Below, one piece after another: positions 27,162-34,176 of a DNA stretch of 64,000 bases. Below the pieces are notes generated by a model. That model had not been told where the DNA came from and did no database searches. It saw only the letters and a program-made list of their open reading frames with translations. The stretch lies in NCBI GenBank assembly GCA_038747915.1, contig JBCDJJ010000006.1, forward strand, positions 14,298-78,297. The letters run 5' to 3'. The first letter of the stretch is position 1, and the number at the start of each line of letters is the position of its first letter. This stretch comes from JBCDAP01 sp038747915. GTDB taxonomy: Bacteria; Planctomycetota; Phycisphaerae; Phycisphaerales; UBA1924. The position numbers and the translations under genes were made by a program.

Positions 27162-27391
27162 TCAACTACCGGTGCCCGGAGTGTCTGTTTCATCAGGTCG
27201 ACTACGACCTGCTGCACGACCGTGCGATCGATCAGTACTACTGCCGGCGGTGCAACTGGGAGGGCGACGAGAAGGCCATTCTCTCGAAGTACGCCGTGTA
27301 CAAGACGAAGTACGCCGATGCGCTGAAGCGGTGGACCGTCGACGCGATCCGCGCGAAGGACGAGGCCGATTGGCCGGAGCCCGCGGCCTGA
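27137..27391 (+). CDS. Small double-CxxC zinc-ribbon protein
   Basis: This is an 84-residue protein with CPEC (residues 13-16) and CRRC (residues 36-39), which should bind one zinc ion. The rest is basic and helical. The ATG at 27137 lies inside the end of the upstream gene in another frame (25-base overlap), indicating translational coupling. The following symporter gene begins five bases after its stop. A small zinc ribbon inside a sugar-utilisation operon is unusual; it could be a partner of the 610-residue protein or bind nucleic acid. Confidence 0.78.
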   Translation: MPQGRTGLINYRCPECLFHQVDYDLLHDRAIDQYYCRRCNWEGDEKAILSKYAVYKTKYADALKRWTVDAIRAKDEADWPEPAA

Positions 27392-27395
27392 GCGC

Positions 27396-28859
27396 ATGAC
27401 ACCTCCGCTCACGAGTACGTCGGATCGTGTGCCCGTTGGTCGAAAGCTCGCGCTGGGCCTGGGCAGCTTTACCTCGTTCTTCGGCTTCGCGGGCCCCGAG
27501 CGGCTCGCGTGGCCCGTCTTCGGGATGCTGCTCGGTGTCGAGGGGTGGCTCATCGGTCTCGCGCTGCTGATCCCGCGATTGTGGGACGCGGTCACCGACC
27601 CGGTGATGGGCACGATCTCGGACAACACGCGGACGCGGTTCGGGCGTCGCCGCCCGTACATCCTGATCGGTGCGCTGCTCATGGGCGTGCTGTTCTCGGT
27701 GATGTGGTTCGTGCCGGATGTCGAGAGCGACTACGTGAAGATGGGCTGGTTCGTGGTGTTCCAGCTGCTGTTCTTCACGGCGTACACGGTGTTCTCGGTG
27801 CCGTACGCGGCGCTCTCGTACGAGATGACGCCCGACTACCACGAGCGCACGCGGGTGATGGCGTATCTCGGTTTCTTCCACAAAGCAGGAGAGTTCCTCG
27901 CGGGGTGGATGCCGGCGATCATGGGGACGCTGAGTCTCGCGATCGTGGCCGACGCGACGGACATCACGATGGAGGGTGTGCAGGCGGTCGCGGTGATCGT
28001 CGGTGTGAGCGTGTTCATGCTCTGCGGCAGCATCCCGGCGCTGTTCGTCAAGGAGCGGTTCGCGGCGCCGGTGACACGCAGCGAGCGTGTCAACATGATG
28101 GCCGGCATCGGGGCGGCGCTCTCGAGCCGGGCGTTCCTCGTGCTGGTCTCGGTGATCGTGCTCAACACGCTCTCGGGCATCCTCGCCTCGGCCATCGACC
28201 AGTTCATCCTCGTGTATTACATGGGTGATGGCACCGCGGCCTCGGGCCTCGTGCAGAAGGCGATGCTCACCAGCGGGTACGCGATCGTCGGCTTCGCCTC
28301 GATCCCCATCATCAGTTGGCTTGCGGGTCCGCTCGGGAAGAAGGGCACGCTCTTTTTCGTCTACGGGCTGATGGTGATCGGCTCGATCGCCAAGTGGTTC
28401 ATCTTCCGCCCCGGGCACCCGATCGTCACGGTGTTCGGGATCGACGTCGACCCGGTGATCCTGATCGACCCGCTGCTGTGCGGGCCGATGTGGGTCGCGG
28501 TGAAGATCCTGCTCGCCTCGATGATGGCCGACATCTGCGACGAGGACGAGCTGCGGCACGGGCAGCGGCGCGAGGGCATGTTCGGTGCGGTCTTCTCGTG
28601 GCTTGAGAAGCTCGTGGTCTCGCTCGCGGCGCTCGCGACGGGTCTGGCGCTGACCGTCTCGGGGTTCGATGCGGCGCTCGGGGCGGACCAGGCGCCGGAG
28701 ACGTTCCTGAAGATGCGGCTGTTCCTCGCGGGGGCGCCGGCGATCACCGCGGTGTTCGCGATCCTGGTGTTGCTGCTCTACCCGCTGAACGCCCAGACCG
28801 CGGAGGAGACGCGGCGTGCCCTGGAGCGTCGCCGTGGGGCCGTACCGGTACAAGACTGA
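27396..28859 (+). CDS. GPH-family (MelB-like) sugar:cation symporter
   Basis: The 487-residue protein has about 12 membrane helices and the hallmarks of the glycoside-pentoside-hexuronide family of the MFS: RLWDAVTDPVMGTISDNTRTRFGRRRPYIL near residues 55-85, and a second-half ICDEDELRHGQRREGMF motif near residue 380. The family imports glycosides by cation symport across the inner membrane. It sits between the zinc ribbon and the GH-A hydrolase in the operon led by the LacI-type promoter, so it is the likely importer of the oligosaccharides produced outside. Confidence 0.92.
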   Translation: MTPPLTSTSDRVPVGRKLALGLGSFTSFFGFAGPERLAWPVFGMLLGVEGWLIGLALLIPRLWDAVTDPVMGTISDNTRTRFGRRRPYILIGALLMGVLFSVMWFVPDVESDYVKMGWFVVFQLLFFTAYTVFSVPYAALSYEMTPDYHERTRVMAYLGFFHKAGEFLAGWMPAIMGTLSLAIVADATDITMEGVQAVAVIVGVSVFMLCGSIPALFVKERFAAPVTRSERVNMMAGIGAALSSRAFLVLVSVIVLNTLSGILASAIDQFILVYYMGDGTAASGLVQKAMLTSGYAIVGFASIPIISWLAGPLGKKGTLFFVYGLMVIGSIAKWFIFRPGHPIVTVFGIDVDPVILIDPLLCGPMWVAVKILLASMMADICDEDELRHGQRREGMFGAVFSWLEKLVVSLAALATGLALTVSGFDAALGADQAPETFLKMRLFLAGAPAITAVFAILVLLLYPLNAQTAEETRRALERRRGAVPVQD

Positions 28860-28882
28860 TCCCTTGCAATAGAGGAGTTCGT

Positions 28883-30484
28883 GTGACCCTGGCGAATCTC
28901 AACAGATGCCCGGATCGATCGGTGGTGGTGCTCGCGATCGCGCTCGCACTGACCACCTCGGCGCCCGTGGGTGCGCAGGTCGACGCATCCGTTCACGACG
29001 ACGACTTCCTGCCCTCGAGCATGGACGCCGAGTTTTACGAGCGGCGGAATCGGTCGGCCTCGGCGACGATCGACTTCGATCGCCCGCACCGCATGGTTCA
29101 TAGCGCGCTGTTCGGCGTCAACACGTCGTACTTCAACGACACCGATGAGATCTGGTCCACCTTCGAGATCTCCTCCACGCTCGAGGCCGCGGGCGTGGGC
29201 GCGCTCCGCTACCCCGGCGGCGAGGAGACCTCGTTCTTCCACTGGGAGCACCCGGGCGTCAACGGGTACGAGGACATCTTCGATGCCCCCTCGACGCACG
29301 GCGCGGCGTTCAAGCGAGGACCGTTCCAGGCGACCTGGGTGGCGCCCGAGCAGTGGGGGACGAACGAGGCGTTCATGAACTTCGATGAGTTCATCGCGCA
29401 CTGCGAGGCGATCGGTGCCGAGCCGGTGGTGGGGCTCAATCTATCCCGCGGTCGCCGGCATAACGAGATCGACGCCGGGCTCGAGGATGCGCTGCGGTGG
29501 ATGCGGTACAGCCGCGACCAGGGGTACGACGTGACCTACTGGTACCTCGACAACGAGCCGTGGCACGGCGCCGGCGCGTACACCTTCGACATCGTGGGGG
29601 AGTACGCCGGGGACGTGGTGCGCTACGGCCGCGCGATCAAGGCGGAGTTCCCCGAAGCGAAACTGATCGTGAACCCCTACTCGGCCGAGTCTGTCTTCGA
29701 GCGGGACTACGCGGTCGAGTTCGTGAGGAAGGCGGGGCCGGTCATCGACTTCATCGACATGCACTGGTACTGGGGATGGGGCCTGTCGGACTGGGATCGG
29801 TGGCTCGAGTCGAACCCGATGACGAGCCGGACGAAGTGGATGGACCCGTCGCACAACCTCTCGTACGCCGACAACATCGAGTTCGTGCGCGAGATCGCTC
29901 GCGATGCGGGCCATCCGGAGCTCGGTATCGTCGCGCTCGAGTGGAACCTCGGACCCGGGCCGGACATGCTGCCGCTCGACGATCGCGCGCACGCGCTGAT
30001 GCACGCGCAGATGCTGATGGAGTTCGCGCACGGGGGCATCGAGATCGCGTGTCTGTGGCCGCTGATCTGGCAGTCGCGCCGAGACGTGTGGCCCGAGCAG
30101 GATCACTTCCCGAGTATTGTCGAGCAGGGCGAGCCGTTCGCGCCGACGCGGTCGCACGATGTGTTCCGCATGCTCTCGCCGATGGGCGGGTCGACGCTGG
30201 TCGCGAGCGATGCGTCCAACGAGGACCTGCACCTACTCGCAGCGGTCTCCGAGGACGGATGCACGGCCCGTGTCGCGGTGCTCAGCAAGTCGCGGCAGCG
30301 CCGGAAGGTCACGATCGATCTGGCGGGCTTCCGGGCCCGGAGCGTGCGGGGGGAGTGCTTCGATATCGATCGGCCGTCGGTGTACGAGCCCGAGGTCTCG
30401 CTCGCGGGCGATTCACAGCTCGAGTATTTCGCCGATCGGTTCTCTCTGGCGGTGTTCACGCTGGAATGTGCCACGGATCGGTGA
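28883..30484 (+). CDS. Secreted clan GH-A glycoside hydrolase (GH51/GH39-like)
   Basis: The 533-residue protein has a signal peptide (cleavage near VGAQ, residue 31). The barrel (about 65-430) has RYPGGEE (109-115), YWYLDNEPWH with probable acid/base Glu225, IDMHWYWGWG and ALEWN with probable nucleophile Glu353. These are the layout of GH-A enzymes such as GH51 arabinofuranosidases or GH39/GH79 relatives; the exact family and substrate cannot be fixed by eye. A C-terminal beta-sandwich spans about 435-533. GTG start at 28883 with AGAGGAG upstream. It ends the operon; its stop abuts that of the convergent sulfatase. Confidence 0.82.
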   Translation: MTLANLNRCPDRSVVVLAIALALTTSAPVGAQVDASVHDDDFLPSSMDAEFYERRNRSASATIDFDRPHRMVHSALFGVNTSYFNDTDEIWSTFEISSTLEAAGVGALRYPGGEETSFFHWEHPGVNGYEDIFDAPSTHGAAFKRGPFQATWVAPEQWGTNEAFMNFDEFIAHCEAIGAEPVVGLNLSRGRRHNEIDAGLEDALRWMRYSRDQGYDVTYWYLDNEPWHGAGAYTFDIVGEYAGDVVRYGRAIKAEFPEAKLIVNPYSAESVFERDYAVEFVRKAGPVIDFIDMHWYWGWGLSDWDRWLESNPMTSRTKWMDPSHNLSYADNIEFVREIARDAGHPELGIVALEWNLGPGPDMLPLDDRAHALMHAQMLMEFAHGGIEIACLWPLIWQSRRDVWPEQDHFPSIVEQGEPFAPTRSHDVFRMLSPMGGSTLVASDASNEDLHLLAAVSEDGCTARVAVLSKSRQRRKVTIDLAGFRARSVRGECFDIDRPSVYEPEVSLAGDSQLEYFADRFSLAVFTLECATDR

Positions 30485-32068
30485 TCACTCGCACGACCGG
30501 CGGGCGTCCATGATCTCGCGTGCGACGTCCGCCCAGTCCCGCTGCCACGGGGTCTGGTCGCCGGCGATCACCTCGCTCGACCAGACGTCCCCGCCGGTCT
30601 CATCTTTCCATTCGTCGACGCGCCGCTGCTGATCGGCGTAGTAGGCGACGAATCGATCGAGGTAGTCGGCGTCGGCGAATGGGTCGGCGGTGCAGGCGCG
30701 CCACTTGTCGAGCCGGTGGCGCAGGTCGGCCACGAGCGTCTCGTACCCGGCATCCTGCGCACGGTCGTGGAACTCGTACGGGTCGGCCGCGAGGTCGTAC
30801 AGCTCGAACTCGGGGCGGTTGGTGTACCGGTCATACACTTTGAAGGCGAGGGTATCGGTGGGCGACTGCATCGCCGACCAGTAGTCGGCGGTGTTGGCCG
30901 GGATGATCGGCTTCCCGTGGACCGGGCGGTCGTGGATCATGTTGTGGATCAGCTTGGCGGTGTCGGTGATGACGGCCTGCGAGGGCCAGAGCTGGTGGTA
31001 GGTGGTGTGCGCGATGAACTCGGCGAACACCGCGTCGCGCCACGCGGGCGCCTCGCCCCGGACGAGCGGGCGGAGCGAGGCGCCCTCCATGACTTCGGGG
31101 GGTTCGACACCGGTCGCGTCGAAGATCGTCGCGGTGAGGTCGACCATCGAGATCAGCTCCTCGCGGCGGAGCCCGGGCTGGCTCTCGCCCGGCCACGCCA
31201 CGATCACCGGGATGCGCAGCCCGAACTCGTGGATGGAGAGCTTGCCGCGGCCGAGCGGCGGGCCGTGGTCGGAGGTCAGGATGATGAGTGTGTCGTCCAG
31301 CAGGTCACGCTCTTCGAGGGCGTCGACCACGAGGCCGACGGCGTAGTCGAACCGCTGCACGGCGTTGTAGTACATCGCGAGGTCTTTACGGGCCCAGTTG
31401 GTGGCCTCGATATCGTCGGGGAAGAAGGGGACCTCATCGGGCCCGAGCGCATCGAGGTGCTCGTAGGGCGGGCCCAGCTCCTCGACGCTCTGCCCCTTGT
31501 TGAACGGGCGGTGCGTCGCGTGGGTGTTGAGCATGAAGAAGAAGGGTGTGTCAGCCGGCTGCTCGTCGAGGAACTCCTCGAACACCCGGCCGGTTTCGAC
31601 AACATCGCCGGTTGGCTTGTTCACGCTCTGGAAGTGCTTGTGCGTGTACTCCACATCGAAGCCTACCTGGCTCTCGGGCCGCACGTGGATCTTGTAACTC
31701 ACGCCCGTGCGGTAGCCGGCGTCGCTCAGCATCTGCGGGAGCGTGGGCACGCCGCGGTGCAGCTTGTAGTCGTAGAGCAGCGCGAGGCCGACATGGCCGT
31801 TCTGATGCGGGTAGAGCCCGGTGAAGAAGCTCGCGCGAGAAGGGCTGCACGTCGGCGCCGTGCAGTAGGCGCGCTCGAAGGTGACGCCGCGCTCAGCGAG
31901 GGCCGAGGAGTTCGGCGTGGGGACGGTGTGGTCGGCGTAGGCGTTGAGCTGCAGGCCCATGTCCTCCGCCATGATCACGCACACGTTGAGCGGATCGGCG
32001 TGGGCGGCGCCCGTTACGGAGATGGAGGCAGCGAGGAAGAGGCCGCTCGGGGTGCGTGGCGTCGTCAT
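30485..32068 (-). CDS. Secreted type I sulfatase (S1_8/N-sulfatase-like)
   Basis: The 527-residue sulfatase has a signal peptide (about 1-24) and the formylglycine motif CSPSRASFFTG with Cys74. Metal and substrate motifs include IMAEDMG, HQNGHVGL and TSDHGPPLGRGKLSIHE. The sequence is closely related to the N-terminal domain of the product of 37002-39491 (same CSPSR-SFFTGLYPHQNGHVGL block), so they are paralogues with different accessory parts. It would remove sulfate from the extracellular glycan. The gene is divergent from the sulfatase at 32231, and the palindrome at 32146-32159 lies between them; a good -10 box (TATGAT on the minus strand, near 32137-32142) points to this gene. Confidence 0.9.
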   Translation of the reverse strand: MTTPRTPSGLFLAASISVTGAAHADPLNVCVIMAEDMGLQLNAYADHTVPTPNSSALAERGVTFERAYCTAPTCSPSRASFFTGLYPHQNGHVGLALLYDYKLHRGVPTLPQMLSDAGYRTGVSYKIHVRPESQVGFDVEYTHKHFQSVNKPTGDVVETGRVFEEFLDEQPADTPFFFMLNTHATHRPFNKGQSVEELGPPYEHLDALGPDEVPFFPDDIEATNWARKDLAMYYNAVQRFDYAVGLVVDALEERDLLDDTLIILTSDHGPPLGRGKLSIHEFGLRIPVIVAWPGESQPGLRREELISMVDLTATIFDATGVEPPEVMEGASLRPLVRGEAPAWRDAVFAEFIAHTTYHQLWPSQAVITDTAKLIHNMIHDRPVHGKPIIPANTADYWSAMQSPTDTLAFKVYDRYTNRPEFELYDLAADPYEFHDRAQDAGYETLVADLRHRLDKWRACTADPFADADYLDRFVAYYADQQRRVDEWKDETGGDVWSSEVIAGDQTPWQRDWADVAREIMDARRSCE

Positions 32069-32145
32069 CAGTGGGCCGTTTCTGGCGGATCGGTGCGGAG
32101 ACCCGAGAACCGCTTGCTCGGGCGTGGAATGGGTATATCATAGCG

Positions 32146-32159
32146 TTTGAACGTTCAAA
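32146..32159. promoter_or_regulatory. LacI-type operator candidate, site 5
   Basis: This is a perfect TTTGAACGTTCAAA between divergent sulfatase genes starting at 32068 and 32231. On the minus strand it is followed after three bases by TATGAT, a good -10 box. One site could control both directions. An upstream extension of the plus-strand frame would run through it, which argues for the later start at 32231. Confidence 0.75.
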
Positions 32160-32230
32160 TGCATGATCTCATCGCCACTTTCGCCGCACCTGGGCGTCTC
32201 TGGCGATGGGCCGACCGAAAGGCCTCCGGC

Positions 32231-34129
32231 ATGCCGAGCCCCGCACCCCGTTCCGACCTCGCTCGCACCGCTGGTGCCGCAGCCGCAGCCCTGCTGGTCG
32301 CCTCCGGCGCCGGTGCGGATGCCCACTCCCGTGCCGACGGCCCGGACCGGCCGAACGTCGTCGTCGTGTTCACCGACGACATCGGCCTCGGGGACATCTC
32401 CCATCTGAATCCTGAGAGCGGCTCCCGGACACCGCACATCGATGCGCTCGCCGATCGCGGCGTGACGTTCCGGCACGCGCACTCGACGGCTTCGGTGTGC
32501 GCACCATCACGGTACGCCTTTTTGACCGGGAACTATGTGTTCCGCGGGCGGCTGCCCAAGGGCACGTGGGCGCACTGCTCGCCGTCGCAGATCTTGGAGG
32601 ATCAGGACACGCTGGCCGACGTGCTGCGCGCGCACGACTACCGCACCGCATTCATCGGGAAGCTGCACCTCGGCGCCCAGTTCCACAGCACGACATCGAG
32701 CGAGCCTGCGAGCACGATGGTCGATGCCGACCTCGCCCGCCCCATGTTCGATGGACCGATCGATCATGGCTTCGACACGACGCTCACGCTGCTCGCGGGG
32801 ATCCAGAACTCGCCGTACGCCTACTTCAAGGACGATCGGCTCGCCCGATGGGACGCGGACACGAACACATTCGTGCATTTCGAGACCGATGCCAAGGCGC
32901 GGGCGCACCTGGTGCATGACGCGACAGCGGGCAAGAAGATCCGCGAGGATGAGATCCGGGAGACGTGGGACGAGCACTACGTGATGGACAATTACGTGAG
33001 CGCCCAGGCCGGTCCGCTGCTCACGCACGCGGCGCTCGAGTTCATCGGTGATCACCTCGACGAGCACGCCGATCGGCCGTTTTTCCTGCACTTCTGCACC
33101 GAGGCGGCCCACTCGCCGTACACCCCGCCGACCGACCTCAGCCCGGATGATCCCGATGCGTTCGATCAAGAGGGCCGGTGGCCGGTGGACGGTCAGACGC
33201 CGACCAGGCGCGCGGACATGGTCTACGAATCGGACGCGATCGTCGGCGCGATCGTCGAACTCCTTGAAGAGCGAGGCGAGCTCGACGACACCATCATCAT
33301 CTACACGAGCGACAACGGCGGTGCGCGGCACCGCGAGACATGGGACGATCCCAAGTACTTCCTGTTCAAGTACGGGTACTACGGCGGGAATCGCGTCGAG
33401 ACCGGGTGGCACCGGGACGGCGAGATCCGCAACGGCCAGGGCCTCGGGCACGACGGCCGCCCGCTGCGTGGATCCAAGGGCGACATCTACGAGGGCGGGC
33501 ACCGTGTGCCGCTCGTGATCTCGTGGCCGGGCGGGATGGCGCCGATCGAGGATCCGCTCGGGCCCGATGCGCTGGTCGGGCTTCACGATGTCTTTGCCAC
33601 GCTTGGTGACCTCGCCGACTTCGAGATCCCGAGTACACAAGCGCAAGACAGCGTGAGCTTCGCCGACGTGGTGCGCGGGCACCGGTCCGGCGTGCGCACG
33701 CACCTGCTCGTGCAGGGTCGCCTGCCGATGACCTTCGAGCAGACCTTCGCCGAGGAGCTCGCCGAGGAGCGCGGGTGGACACCCACGCGCGACGAGCGCG
33801 GGTTCATCGTCGGCTTCGAGGAAGAAGAGGCGCCCAAGGCCAGGAACCTCGGCAACTGGAGCGACAACCGCGCGATCGGGCGGGCGATCTATCGCCGCAC
33901 CGATGACCGGCTCTGGAAGCTCGTGTTCGTCACCGACAACGACGGGACGTCGAACCCCAGGCCGGTCGAGCTCTTCGAGCTCATCGCCGACCCCGACGAG
34001 TCCGAGAACCTGATCGAGCGCTCAGAGCACGAGCAACTCGCCGGCGAGCTCATCGAGCAGTTCCGGGCCACGGTCGAGACGGGCGACCGCAGGCCGGTGA
34101 GCGAACGCCCGACCGCATCCGTCCGATGA
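32231..34129 (+). CDS. Secreted arylsulfatase-type sulfatase
   Basis: The sulfatase has 632 residues from the ATG at 32231, chosen because it gives a signal peptide (LARTAGAAAAALLVASGAGA), has AAAGG upstream and leaves the operator outside the gene. The formylglycine motif CAPSRYAFLTG has Cys90; metal ligands are in VVFTDDIGLGD and YTSDNGGARH. GKLHLG is typical of arylsulfatase A-like (S1) enzymes. It heads the run sulfatase, GH-A hydrolase, sulfatase-esterase, with short gaps, and should be co-regulated through site 5. Confidence 0.9.
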   Translation: MPSPAPRSDLARTAGAAAAALLVASGAGADAHSRADGPDRPNVVVVFTDDIGLGDISHLNPESGSRTPHIDALADRGVTFRHAHSTASVCAPSRYAFLTGNYVFRGRLPKGTWAHCSPSQILEDQDTLADVLRAHDYRTAFIGKLHLGAQFHSTTSSEPASTMVDADLARPMFDGPIDHGFDTTLTLLAGIQNSPYAYFKDDRLARWDADTNTFVHFETDAKARAHLVHDATAGKKIREDEIRETWDEHYVMDNYVSAQAGPLLTHAALEFIGDHLDEHADRPFFLHFCTEAAHSPYTPPTDLSPDDPDAFDQEGRWPVDGQTPTRRADMVYESDAIVGAIVELLEERGELDDTIIIYTSDNGGARHRETWDDPKYFLFKYGYYGGNRVETGWHRDGEIRNGQGLGHDGRPLRGSKGDIYEGGHRVPLVISWPGGMAPIEDPLGPDALVGLHDVFATLGDLADFEIPSTQAQDSVSFADVVRGHRSGVRTHLLVQGRLPMTFEQTFAEELAEERGWTPTRDERGFIVGFEEEEAPKARNLGNWSDNRAIGRAIYRRTDDRLWKLVFVTDNDGTSNPRPVELFELIADPDESENLIERSEHEQLAGELIEQFRATVETGDRRPVSERPTASVR

Positions 34130-34176
34130 TTTTTTACACCGCTTCGATCTGATCTGTTGCGCATCGAGAACACACC

